From Candidatus Saccharibacteria bacterium oral taxon 488 (GTDB lineage Bacteria > Patescibacteriota > Saccharimonadia > Saccharimonadales > Saccharimonadaceae), in contig CP040001.1 in NCBI GenBank assembly GCA_013100825.1, forward strand, positions 248,001-312,000: DNA of 64,000 nt. Direction: 5' to 3'. Positions within the stretch are counted from its first letter, which is position 1; each line of letters starts with the position of its first letter. The notes under the pieces are model-generated. The model was not told where the DNA came from, searched no databases, and saw nothing but the letters and a program-made list of their open reading frames with translations. Below are positions 57,336-64,000 of this stretch, one piece after another. A program made the position numbers and the translations under genes.

Positions 57336-57585
57336 TTGGATCCTCGATCGTACCGCCAAGCAACTCAAGCCGCTCGGTGAATTCTCGTTCAACATCTTCA
57401 GCTCGAGGTGTAAGACCAAATGTTTCAAATCCAATACTAAACTCAAGCTCGCTTTTGTTTAGGCCAGGTATGCTCTCATACCGAAGATTGAATCGTTTAC
57501 CGTCAATGTCAGCGTTGACCAATCTATACGCCTGCTCACTAATCCAGACCATATGCGGAATTGTGAATGATGTAAGTATTCCCAT
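57328..57585 (-). CDS. Small phage protein
   Basis: 85 residues from ATG 57585 (MGILTSFTIPHMVW), which follows the upstream stop closely. Strand-rich with an acidic helical end (VEREFTERLELLGG). Unknown. Confidence 0.55.
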   Translation of the reverse strand: MGILTSFTIPHMVWISEQAYRLVNADIDGKRFNLRYESIPGLNKSELEFSIGFETFGLTPRAEDVEREFTERLELLGGTIEDPND

Positions 57586-57587
57586 TT

Positions 57588-57716
57588 TTACAGCCCCACG
57601 ATCCACATTATTAATCTGACAAAGCTAGCTATGATAGCGATTCCAGCTAGTGAAACCAATATTCCGCCGATCAGATAACCTATAGCATCTGCCGCTTTTT
57701 TCATTTTGCTATCCAC
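57588..57716 (-). CDS. Small membrane protein (42 aa)
   Basis: GTG 57716 with AGGAGG upstream; stop at 57588-57590. After MDSKMKKAADAIG one long hydrophobic segment (LIGGILVSLAGIAIIASFV) spans the membrane. It overlaps the preceding gene by eight bases. Unknown. Confidence 0.6.
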   Translation of the reverse strand: MDSKMKKAADAIGYLIGGILVSLAGIAIIASFVRLIMWIVGL

Positions 57717-57861
57717 GGCTGCCTCCTGAGAATTTATCTAAATACCCATCTTCGGTCAGCCTGTCCAGCTGCCTGCACATAGCTTCATCTGCTAACTTTT
57801 CGTGCGATTGCCGAGCCCGCCAATCGCGTATTTTACTAACTAAAAATTCTAACAGTTTCAC
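57709..57861 (-). CDS. Small phage protein (50 aa)
   Basis: GTG 57861 behind AGGAGAG; stop at 57709-57711. Basic N-terminus (MKLLEFLVSKIRDWRARQSH), helical, no membrane segment. It begins 26 bases downstream of the long inverted repeat at 57887-58018. Confidence 0.55.
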   Translation of the reverse strand: MKLLEFLVSKIRDWRARQSHEKLADEAMCRQLDRLTEDGYLDKFSGGSRG

Positions 57862-57886
57862 GCTTCTCTCCTGAATTATTGTTATC

Positions 57887-58018
57887 GTTGGTTCCTCAAA
57901 GCTGCGGGCTCTTACTATTTACACCCACCAGAGGTGCGGATAGCGTCAAAAAGGTACTAGGCGCTTTGATAAAGCTATCCTAAAATTGCGATACTACCCG
58001 CAGCTTTGAGGAACCAAC
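57887..58018 (-). ncRNA. Long nested inverted repeat, candidate structured RNA
   Basis: A perfect 22-base inverted repeat (57887-57908 with 57997-58018) encloses further pairing: GGATAGC with GCTATCC, TCAAA with TTTGA inside it, and a CACC/GGTG hairpin. No T-run follows, so it is not a simple terminator. It fills the whole gap between the transglycosylase gene and the small genes downstream. Confidence 0.6.
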
Positions 58019-58025
58019 TTTAGTT

Positions 58026-58435
58026 TCATAAGTATCTTAAATACTTTCCATTTGTATAAACTGACCACGCCTCATAACCTTGCTTCTTCCAAATTTGGTA
58101 AGCACAAGAGATATTTGTAGTCGGGTCGTGGCTATCACAGTGTTCACGTCCAGGTAAAATCCTTACCTGCAATAGCGACACTGAATAGCCATAAGTGCGA
58201 CCGTTGTGTTGAAATGTTAGCGACTTGTCACCAGTAGCGGCTGGATTGCAGCCGCTCTCTGCTTGCATAATCGCCAACATAATACGAACATCCCAGTCGT
58301 GTTGTGCTACCAACTTCCGGTAAATCTCGCATCCTTGAGGGTAGCGATCGGAAGTTGGTAATACCTGTCCTGCCTGATTGTTAATGTGTACAGCACTTTG
58401 TTCTAGCGACGGCTGCTGCTTGACCGTCGCTACTG
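58026..58435 (-). CDS. Lytic transglycosylase domain, in the -1 frame of the upstream gene
   Basis: The frame is open from the previous gene's end and reads TVATVKQQPSLEQ..., then CEIYRKLVAQHDWDVRIML and AIMQAESGCNP, the SLT-type catalytic glutamate region, with YSVSLLQVR and AYQIWKKQGYEAWSVYTNGK. No ATG/GTG start with a ribosome binding site exists; TTG 58313 would cut off the conserved N-terminal part. A -1 shift at the AAAA run (58439-58436) would fuse it to the membrane anchor. So it is either a programmed frameshift, a mutation or a one-base sequence error. Confidence 0.75.
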
Positions 58436-58741
58436 TTTTGACGGTTGGACTTGCGTTTCAACCTTGACGTTTCGAACAATATTCGTAGCCTCGTTTTTAA
58501 CCTGGTTGTGGACATTGTTCGCGTAGATGGTGCCGGCGATAAAGGTGATTATGCCTGTGACCAGCGCGGTGATTACGATTGTTTTAATTGTTTCAATTTT
58601 TGAAGTTTTCATTTGCTTCTCCTTTTTTAATTGTTTTTCTTGCTCTTTAGCTTTCGCTAATTTAGTTCGGTTGGCTTTAGTATTGAATCTACGCCACCTA
58701 GGCTTTTCATATTTGAGCTCATAATCATCTAAACTACTCAT
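58430..58741 (-). CDS. Membrane-anchor part of the split transglycosylase
   Basis: 103 residues: a basic N-terminus with a Lys-rich coiled coil (residues ~25-50), a membrane segment near 57-73 (IVITALVTGIITFIAGTIY), a short outer part, and a stop (58430-58432) just after TCA AAA CAG. Downstream, the other frame supplies a transglycosylase domain, so the native product is probably a ~240-residue membrane-anchored muramidase-like enzyme. Confidence 0.7.
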   Translation of the reverse strand: MSSLDDYELKYEKPRWRRFNTKANRTKLAKAKEQEKQLKKEKQMKTSKIETIKTIVITALVTGIITFIAGTIYANNVHNQVKNEATNIVRNVKVETQVQPSKQ

Positions 58742-59025
58742 AATGTACCCTGACTTTGTAGTCCCCTGTGGAGTATCTCGATTTCTTGCAATTCGTCTTG
58801 CTCAGCTCTGCGGTGCTCATCAGCAATGACAGACACCTCATCAACAATGTCGATATCTAGCAATGTCATCTGATCGTAGAACCAATTCCCAAGATCGAAT
58901 TGTTCGCAAAATCTTACGAGCGGTTCGTCGTTAATTTGAAGGTCGAGCATTAGCTCATCCAGATCTTCTGAAGATTTTTCGAAAAGAACTTCGCAGATAA
59001 TTCGTGTTGCTAATTTTTGATCCAT
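58738..59025 (-). CDS. Phage hypothetical protein, acidic
   Basis: 95 residues, very acidic (EKSSEDLDELMLDLQINDEP), helical, no membrane segment. Overlaps the next gene by four bases and follows ssb by nine. Small acidic early proteins often inhibit host enzymes; no specific evidence here. Confidence 0.6.
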   Translation of the reverse strand: MDQKLATRIICEVLFEKSSEDLDELMLDLQINDEPLVRFCEQFDLGNWFYDQMTLLDIDIVDEVSVIADEHRRAEQDELQEIEILHRGLQSQGTL

Positions 59026-59034
59026 GCAGCCCTC

Positions 59035-59493
59035 CTAAAATGGTATTTCGCTGAGATCAATCGGCGTGCCGAGGTCGACATCCTCGACTGGTTTAGCCGC
59101 TTGGTTGGTCGTTGTGCCTGCCGCTTTAGCGTCGTCTTCGGCGTATCGCTCTGTGGCTGGCGCGGCGTTATTGCCGCTACCCTTTGCGTCGCTCAAAAAC
59201 TGGAACTGGTCGATGATGACTTCAGTGGCTTTACGCTTGATGTCGTCTTTCTCCCAGATTCTGGTTTGCAAGCGTCCAGTTATACCAATTTGCTTGCCTT
59301 TCGGTGCGTACTCTGCTAGCAATTCGGCCGCTTTATTCCAGGCTACGCAATCGATGAAACTAGCGTCGGCATCTTTGCCGTAGCCGTCAACCGCTAGTGC
59401 GAATGAGGCTACGGACTTGCCGCTATTCGTCGTTTTGACTTCAACATCTCGGACAACGCGACCGATTAGAGTTACTGTGTTGATTGCTGCCAT
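59035..59493 (-). CDS. ssb: Single-stranded DNA-binding protein
   Basis: 152 residues. OB fold: TVTLIGRVVRDVEVKTTNSG, SFIDCVAWNKAAELLAEYAP and GKQIGITGRLQTRIWE. The disordered tail ends DLSEIPF, close to the DDDIPF-type tip that recruits replication and recombination proteins. Phage-encoded, grouped with exonuclease and Sak4-like ATPase. Confidence 0.95.
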   Translation of the reverse strand: MAAINTVTLIGRVVRDVEVKTTNSGKSVASFALAVDGYGKDADASFIDCVAWNKAAELLAEYAPKGKQIGITGRLQTRIWEKDDIKRKATEVIIDQFQFLSDAKGSGNNAAPATERYAEDDAKAAGTTTNQAAKPVEDVDLGTPIDLSEIPF

Positions 59494-59495
59494 GT

Positions 59496-60302
59496 TTAGA
59501 AACTCTTTTCCTCGCGAATCTCCACGCCTGGGATTTCACGCAATCCATTAGCGATGGCTTCGCGGATTAGCTTGTCGCTCGGCTCGCAGAGATAGCGCGG
59601 CACTAATTCAGGATTAGTGACCGTGAATACCGTTTTGGTTTTAATGCCAGATTTGACGGCCGGCTTCTGCGTCTTAGCAGCTTTGGCTGCTTCAGCCTCA
59701 GCAATCTCTTGCTCGCGTTTACGCTGTGCTGCCAGTTTCGCAGCCTCGGCTTCGTCGCGCTCAGCGGTCGTCAATTCGTCTTTGCGTGTCAGCAACTCGT
59801 TAATGGCTTTGGTGAATGCCAGCTTGATTTCAGCGTGGTTCTGATCAGCTTCAGGTAACTCAGCGAATGTCTGCTTCAATTCAGCGCCTCGCTCGTCGCA
59901 GGCTTTCTGGCTGCGTAGTGATTTAGCGTTGGTGGCAAACTTGGCGCAAATAGCGTCAACGCGTGCCGCCTCTTCTTTTGCCAATCGCTCCTGTTCTTCC
60001 TGATAAGCCAGAATCTTTTGGCTGATGTTCTCCAGCGCCTCTTCAGCTGGCGCGAGTACATCCTTTTCAGCGTCGATGAATTGTGACTTGACGCTGTCAA
60101 AGTTGCGAGTGATCGCCAACCGTACGTTTTTAACTTCAGTACGGTGCGAGGTGATTGACTTGCGAATTGCAACTGCCTCTTTGGCGGTGGCGTCGTCGGT
60201 TACTTCTTTAGCTTTGGCTTGTTCCAAAAGCTCTTGCGATTTGATTTTGAACGGCGATATCGTAGCGACCTGCGAAGCGACGTATTCTTGTAGTTGTGAC
60301 AT
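59496..60302 (-). CDS. DUF1351-like phage recombination-associated protein
   Basis: 268 residues, mostly coiled coil (KSQFIDAEKDVLAPAEEALE, KREQEIAEAEAAKAAK). The helical architecture and the terminal VFTVTNPELVPRYLCEPSDK, followed by an EIPGVEIREEK end, resemble DUF1351 proteins of phage early operons next to ssb. Presumed single-strand annealing or SSB partner; not proven. A basic, Lys-rich segment lies around residues 205-225. Confidence 0.7.
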   Translation of the reverse strand: MSQLQEYVASQVATISPFKIKSQELLEQAKAKEVTDDATAKEAVAIRKSITSHRTEVKNVRLAITRNFDSVKSQFIDAEKDVLAPAEEALENISQKILAYQEEQERLAKEEAARVDAICAKFATNAKSLRSQKACDERGAELKQTFAELPEADQNHAEIKLAFTKAINELLTRKDELTTAERDEAEAAKLAAQRKREQEIAEAEAAKAAKTQKPAVKSGIKTKTVFTVTNPELVPRYLCEPSDKLIREAIANGLREIPGVEIREEKSF

Positions 60303-60312
60303 GTGTCCTCCT

Positions 60313-61140
60313 TTATTTCCTGTCTGCTTCAGATTTACCCAAGCGAGCGTCTGTCATTTCGACGCGTGAGCTTGGAATGGTTGGTTTGGCAGCCGCTTCA
60401 ATCTGCTCTCGGCTTGCCAATGTCGGCGCTGGTGCAATCCACACGTACTCAGCGTCGCCTCTTACGCCATCAACGATTTTCGTGAAGTCTGGTTCGATGT
60501 AACGTCCCAGTCGGCCGGTGCGGTCTTTTGCGACGTATTTGTCGCTGGCCGGATCAACGATAATCAATCGCTTGGTATCGCCAGTTTCGGTATCATTGAT
60601 CGTCGTCATGTAGCCGACGATATCTACCAGATTGACCAGCTCCTCAGATAGCCTTGTGGCGACCATCGGACGTTTAATGATGCGGCCGTCGTCGTCTTTC
60701 TCCTGAACGTGAGCCACGATAACGATGTGCTTACCGCTATCTCGCATGGTTTTCAAAAACGTCCGCATGGTTGACTTCAGCCAACCCCAGCCCGCCATTG
60801 TCGGATTGCCGTCACGCTGTACTAATTTGCTGTCGGCTCTATTTCGCATGTAGGCGATCAACTTCTCCATCAGCTCGCCAATCGGGTCGATGATTACCGT
60901 GTCGTAGTCTTCAGTGAGTGCAATTTGCATGAACTCCTGCATATCGTCCCACTTTTCGATCAGCGCCACGTCGGCCGCGATGCCGCGAAGTCCGAAGTAT
61001 TTACTACCGTTTTCGCAGTCAGCGATAATCGGTCGTGGTGCGGTGGCTGCAAACGTTGTTTTACCAACGCCGCCCTCGCCATACACAACCATCAGGATTG
61101 ATGGTTTTTCGGTCGGGTCTAAACTATTAAAGACTTTCAT
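60313..61140 (-). CDS. Sak4-like RecA-fold ATPase
   Basis: 275 residues. Walker A VYGEGGVGKTTFAATA near residue 24, Walker B DTVIIDPIGEL near 80, and HIVIVAHVQEKDDDG near 140. This is the AAA_24/Sak4 family of phage recombinases, which pair DNA with help of SSB. It lies between exonuclease and the DUF1351-like gene, forming a complete recombination module. Confidence 0.87.
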   Translation of the reverse strand: MKVFNSLDPTEKPSILMVVYGEGGVGKTTFAATAPRPIIADCENGSKYFGLRGIAADVALIEKWDDMQEFMQIALTEDYDTVIIDPIGELMEKLIAYMRNRADSKLVQRDGNPTMAGWGWLKSTMRTFLKTMRDSGKHIVIVAHVQEKDDDGRIIKRPMVATRLSEELVNLVDIVGYMTTINDTETGDTKRLIIVDPASDKYVAKDRTGRLGRYIEPDFTKIVDGVRGDAEYVWIAPAPTLASREQIEAAAKPTIPSSRVEMTDARLGKSEADRK

Positions 61141-61153
61141 ATTCTCCTTTCTT

Positions 61154-61945
61154 TTACAGGCTCCAGTCGCCCAGCTCCCTCACCTCCTCGATGAGAAAAT
61201 TCGGCTCGCTGTCGCCAAACTTTATGATTTCGTCAACACACGTACGCAGCTTGCGTTCGCCAGCTTCAACAAAGTCGATGCCGGCAATCATGAACTGCAC
61301 GCGGTATGGTGCGACGGTTTCAACCACGCAGTAGGCAAACTTGACTAGGGCCGGGTCTAGCTCTAGGCTTGATGCCGTCACTAGCGTGTAAACCGCTGAC
61401 TGCAAATCGTAGTGCATTGACTGCGCAGTTTTGAAAAACTTGTCGAACTTTGCGGTAGTCTTCAGATCGGTTATCATGGCCGATTCATTAGTGCGAATCA
61501 GTACATCAGCCTTACCTTTCATATCTACGCCATCGGCCGTTCGAGCATACATTTCGTGCTCAAAGGTTGCGCCTTTGGCAAAAATGTATTGCTTCGCCAA
61601 CGGATGATTCTCGATATTTTTCAAAATCTGATCAGCAGCCTTGAACATGCCTAGAGTGATAATGTGTTTGCCGTCGGCTTTCTGCTCATCGCGCCACATC
61701 TTGGATTCTTTCGAATAGAAGTTTTCAAACGGGCTGATGGCGAATTGATCCTCGCCGCCGAGTACCAGCATGTGAACTAGCTGTCCTAAGTCGATAGCCT
61801 TGCTGTCTAGGTCTGGCAGGTCTCCACGTTTAGCGGCAACTGCATAATCGATGCCGTGATCGAGAATCAACTTCATTGACGAATATGACCACTCTGGTCG
61901 GCTATAGTAAGCGTCTGTTATCACACCTGTTTCGGTTTTACTCAC
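61154..61945 (-). CDS. RecE-like PD-(D/E)XK exonuclease
   Basis: 263 residues. WSYSSMKLILDHG opens as in exodeoxyribonuclease VIII/RecE-like proteins, AIDLGQLVHMLVLG near residue 55 is the conserved GxxxH helix, and KGKADVLIRTNESAMITDLKTT near 145 gives the D...D-x-K catalytic core. A Gln in SMHYDLQSAVY follows. It makes 3' single strands for the annealing partner. Overlaps the gene upstream by eight bases. Confidence 0.88.
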   Translation of the reverse strand: MSKTETGVITDAYYSRPEWSYSSMKLILDHGIDYAVAAKRGDLPDLDSKAIDLGQLVHMLVLGGEDQFAISPFENFYSKESKMWRDEQKADGKHIITLGMFKAADQILKNIENHPLAKQYIFAKGATFEHEMYARTADGVDMKGKADVLIRTNESAMITDLKTTAKFDKFFKTAQSMHYDLQSAVYTLVTASSLELDPALVKFAYCVVETVAPYRVQFMIAGIDFVEAGERKLRTCVDEIIKFGDSEPNFLIEEVRELGDWSL

Positions 61946-62231
61946 CCACCACCTCCAAGCACTTTTTTATCGCGGCATTGTAAGCAACGTTACGACCGTT
62001 CATTGTCATAATTGCGTCATCAGTGATGACGCCGTCACTAGAAACAATCCGTGAGCCTTGCTCAGAGACCAGTCGGCATGATGATAGATCTTTGGCTGGT
62101 TGTTTTGTTGACATAATAACTACCGATGTAGTCAATATATTGATTATTATTGTGATCGCTACTAACATTACGGTGGCAAAACACAAACGGTTATTGTAAT
62201 CTGTTGTTTTATGACAGTTTTTCCCTGTCAT
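61938..62231 (-). CDS. Phage membrane protein, first gene of the early operon
   Basis: 97 residues from ATG 62231 (GAGAGAAG upstream). One hydrophobic segment (FATVMLVAITIIINILTTSVV) near residues 18-38 and an outer part with two cysteines (SSCRLVSEQG, KKCLEVVGE). It could be a signal-anchored exported protein. Not recognised; perhaps a superinfection-exclusion protein. Confidence 0.6.
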   Translation of the reverse strand: MTGKNCHKTTDYNNRLCFATVMLVAITIIINILTTSVVIMSTKQPAKDLSSCRLVSEQGSRIVSSDGVITDDAIMTMNGRNVAYNAAIKKCLEVVGE

Positions 62232-62629
62232 TACTTCTCTCACTTTCTCCAAATTACCAGAGATCTGCCGACCCTCAAGGTTGTCGGTGCTCGAGCACCC
62301 AGCGGACTTCCACCGCCAGCTTCTGGTTATGAGCGCTCGCAGTCGCTCATAACCTCTGCGCCTTTACCCAGCGTTCGGCAAAACACTGGCAACTTAGATT
62401 AACGTTTATATAAATCCAAATTGTTAAGCTTCAGTGCTCTATGTCGATTATTTTGCCTACATGAAGTTACCTACAGGACAGATAGCCTCATGAAGCAAAA
62501 TAAAAGATCCACCTTATGTGAATCTACGCCTGTATTGATTTATTAATGGCTTGCGTGGCATCTAAAATTTAACTATTATGCCCGAGCATCAATAAGTGTA
62601 CGCAATGCCAACTTTCGCGGAGCAAATGC
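62232..62629. other. Non-coding right end of the prophage with palindromes
   Basis: About 400 bases without a gene. A perfect 14-base palindrome GGTGCTCGAGCACC (62286-62299) and an 11-base inverted repeat GGTTATGAGCG/CGCTCATAACC (62325-62335, 62344-62354) stand out; either could be operators or a small hairpin RNA. The early promoter should be here but no convincing -35/-10 pair was seen. Confidence 0.5.
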
Positions 62630-62658
62630 TTTTCACCGACAGGATAATTTGGTATAAT
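62630..62658 (+). promoter_or_regulatory. Promoter pointing into the tRNA half
   Basis: TTTTCA (62630-62635), 17 bases, TATAAT (62653-62658), 16 bases before the tRNA 5' end. This is how a stand-alone tRNA gene is usually driven. Confidence 0.7.
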
Positions 62659-62674
62659 CAGCTGTGAGTATGAC

Positions 62675-62706
62675 GCCGCGATAGCTCAGTTGGTAGAGCG
62701 TGACCA
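62675..62706 (+). tRNA. 5' half of a tRNA gene at the right prophage end
   Basis: The bases read acceptor strand GCCGCGA, T8/A9, D-stem GCTC, D-loop AGTTGGTA, D-stem GAGC, then G and a possible anticodon-stem strand TGACC. After that the sequence changes into the phosphatidyltransferase gene and no anticodon arm, T-arm or matching acceptor strand follows, so the tRNA is truncated. It has its own promoter. The last bases coincide with the attachment core. Confidence 0.8.
62696..62706. other. Prophage attachment site, right core (attR)
   Basis: GAGCGTGACCA matches attL (28212-28222) at ten of eleven positions and marks the point where the tRNA half meets the interrupted host gene. Confidence 0.75.
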
Positions 62707-62977
62707 CTTTATCGGTGATTGCGTCAACGGCTGCGCCGACATTACTTGTCTGTCCTGTTGCGCGGGCGACCGCCCCGTCAGCCACATCGATTGATCGTCC
62801 GATAATTACCCGTACCAATCCAGAAACCTCCTCAAGGTTTTCCGCACCGTCCCATGTCAACTTTCCACCCGCTAGACTCATCGCATTAGGAATGGTCAAG
62901 GCGTCCCTAATAAAGGTGGTGATGTCACCGTCATTGACCGTCTCACTGTTGGATACCAGTTCCCGACCTGCCTTCAT
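62707..62977 (-). pseudogene. 5' half of a CDP-alcohol phosphatidyltransferase gene, cut by the prophage
   Basis: From ATG 62977 about 90 residues remain. They include the full catalytic motif D-x2-D-G-x2-A-R-x8-G-x3-D-x3-D, ending ...DAITDK, then VVTL at the attachment core. Beyond it the frame runs into the reversed tRNA half and ends at 62633. The membrane half is at 27846-28222. Family members join CDP-diacylglycerol to glycerol phosphate or inositol phosphate. The gene is inactive unless the prophage excises. Confidence 0.87.
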
Positions 62978-63024
62978 AAGCTGTAGCCTATCATCAATTT
63001 GTCAAATTGGCAATATTATCGCAA

Positions 63025-63897
63025 TTATCGCAGTGCCCAATTATTCGCCCCGAGCGGCTTGATCACGCCGTTGATCTCTAGCATGGTTAGCGCTGTGGCG
63101 AAGTCGGCTGGGTTGAGGCCGGACTGTTGCTGTAGTTGGTCGCCGTCTCTGAGGCCGGTCCGGAGTAAGTCGATGATAGTGTTTTCGGCTGGGGTTTCAC
63201 CGAGGGGGATGACGGCTTGGTCGGTGGCAGATTGAGTGGTTGACGGGGCGATGACGTTGAGAATGTCTGTGGCAGTGGTGGCGACGAGGGCGCCTTGTTT
63301 GAGCAGCGCGTTGCAGCCAGCAGATAGCGGGCTGGTGATATTGCCCGGCACGGCAAAGACGTCGCGGCCTTGGGATAAGGCGTGGGCGGCGGTGTTCAGC
63401 GTGCCGCTACGCTCGGCGGCCTCGGTGATGATGACGGCGTCAGCCAGGCCGGAGACTAAGCGGTTGCGCTCCAAAAAGCTCCAGCGATTGACAACTTTGC
63501 CGTCACCTTTTTTCCATTCAGATAGAATAGCGCCGCCGTTTTTTATGATGTTCATGGCTAGTTTGTAATTGGTTTGTGGCGAGATGTCAGGTAGTTCATT
63601 GGGGATGACGCCGATGACCGTACCGCCAGCCTTGAGGGCGGCTTTTTGGGCGATGCCGTCGATACCGAGCGCCAGGCCGCTGACGATGATACAGCCGGCT
63701 TTTGCCAGGTCACTTGCCAGCTGCTCGGTTACCTCCCGGCCGTACGCCGAGGGTTTGCGCGAACCAACGATGGCCACGACCGGCGCGCCGCTCGTGGGCA
63801 ATGTTCCCATAAAACACAAGCTTTTCGGTGGATTGGCAATACTTGCCAACCTCTGGGTAAAAATATGCTCATCTGGACGGATTCTATTGATTTCCAT
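63025..63897 (-). CDS. dprA: DNA processing protein DprA (Smf)
   Basis: 290 residues from ATG 63897. The Rossmann-like core shows VAIVGSRKPSAYGREVTEQL, IIVSGLALGIDGIAQKAAL, FLERNRLVSGLADAVIITEA, and GRDVFAVPGNITSPLSAGCN, the standard DprA set. The C-terminal ~65 residues form a winged helix (DMLxx-type). DprA loads RecA on incoming single strands in natural transformation. ATG 63897 follows TATCAC by seven bases with TTGACA upstream, so I prefer it to ATG 63924. Confidence 0.95.
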   Translation of the reverse strand: MEINRIRPDEHIFTQRLASIANPPKSLCFMGTLPTSGAPVVAIVGSRKPSAYGREVTEQLASDLAKAGCIIVSGLALGIDGIAQKAALKAGGTVIGVIPNELPDISPQTNYKLAMNIIKNGGAILSEWKKGDGKVVNRWSFLERNRLVSGLADAVIITEAAERSGTLNTAAHALSQGRDVFAVPGNITSPLSAGCNALLKQGALVATTATDILNVIAPSTTQSATDQAVIPLGETPAENTIIDLLRTGLRDGDQLQQQSGLNPADFATALTMLEINGVIKPLGANNWALR

Positions 63898-63917
63898 GAC
63901 TTTTGTGATAAAAAGTA

Positions 63918-63946
63918 TTGACATGTTGTCAAATGCTTGCTATAAT
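63918..63946 (+). promoter_or_regulatory. Consensus promoter reading out of the window
   Basis: TTGACA (63918-63923), 17 bases, TATAAT (63941-63946): a perfect sigma70 consensus. TTGACA and TGTCAA (63918-63932) form a dyad, so the divergent dprA promoter shares this spot. The transcribed product lies beyond 64000; the first 54 bases hold only a possible TTGGTTAGC/GCTAATCAA hairpin. Confidence 0.85.
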
Positions 63947-64000
63947 CAGGAGCGATTGGTTAGCCAAACGCGCTAATCAAAAGCACCTTATACCCCCCTA

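Noticed and set aside
58308..58360. Stand-alone hairpin RNA from the 12-base inverted repeat upstream of the transglycosylase core
   Set aside because: The sequence is inside the open transglycosylase frame and encodes conserved-looking residues, so pairing may be incidental; kept only as a remark.
1..64000. CRISPR arrays, rRNA genes or insertion sequences
   Set aside because: No regularly spaced repeat series, no rRNA-like blocks and no transposase gene were seen.
1..64000. UGA recoded as glycine (as in SR1/Gracilibacteria)
   Set aside because: Well-conserved proteins such as YvcK and the sigma/MraZ neighbours end at TGA at their expected lengths, and no in-frame TGA was needed to complete any gene.

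Overview
The window looks like a chromosome piece of a Patescibacteria/CPR bacterium, most likely a Candidatus Saccharibacteria (TM7), carrying an integrated siphovirus-like prophage. I infer this from protein families only: a reduced dcw cluster lacking murC/D/E/F, a degenerate RelA/SpoT-like protein, a sigma-region-4 plus HARE-type regulator, a large VirD4/TraG-like ATPase, a Pif1-type helicase, and many promoters whose -10 box lies only 5-8 bases before the start codon. UGA is used as a stop, so the Gracilibacteria/SR1 recoded lineages are excluded.

Layout. 1-10.5 kb: a Doc-type toxin-antitoxin pair, an SDR protein, YvcK, a HAD-like protein, a PLP fold-III decarboxylase, an RSH homologue, RNase H, a DUF4868 (KwaB-like) protein next to a Pif1-like helicase, and a GH1 glycosidase. 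10.6-19.3 kb: the dcw cluster mraZ-rsmH-(small ORF)-ftsL-like-ftsI-mraY-ftsW-murG-ftsQ, behind a promoter with repeated MraZ-type boxes. 19.3-20.3 kb: a gene-poor stretch with a decayed ORF. 20.3-28.2 kb: a small acidic protein, the VirD4-like ATPase, the sigma/HARE regulator, topA with an in-frame palindromic insert, a hypothetical gene, and the 3' half of a CDP-alcohol phosphatidyltransferase gene.

28.2-62.7 kb is the prophage, almost wholly on the minus strand. Read right to left it runs: recombination/early genes (RecE-like exonuclease, Sak4-like ATPase, DUF1351-like protein, SSB), a split lytic transglycosylase, many small accessory genes, a large non-coding block that folds as a multi-branched RNA, HNH/terminase, a portal-Mu F-ADP-ribosyltransferase fusion, Mu-like protease/scaffold and capsid, tail genes with a -1 frameshift, a tail-tip gene with an inverted alternative 3' end, holin/endolysin, and integrase. 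One plus-strand gene, a membrane-anchored nuclease with its own promoter, sits inside the late operon. Seven copies of a promoter-plus-hairpin leader precede late gene blocks. The prophage splits the phosphatidyltransferase gene; its 5' half (62.7-63.0 kb) lies beside dprA on the far side. The phage's right end also carries a promoter and the 5' half of a tRNA gene directly at the attachment core.

Strongest candidates for something undescribed: the ~560-nt branched RNA at 55.2-55.8 kb, the seven-fold promoter/hairpin leader set, the invertible-looking tail-tip cassette at 32.3-33.1 kb, and the unusual attachment site.
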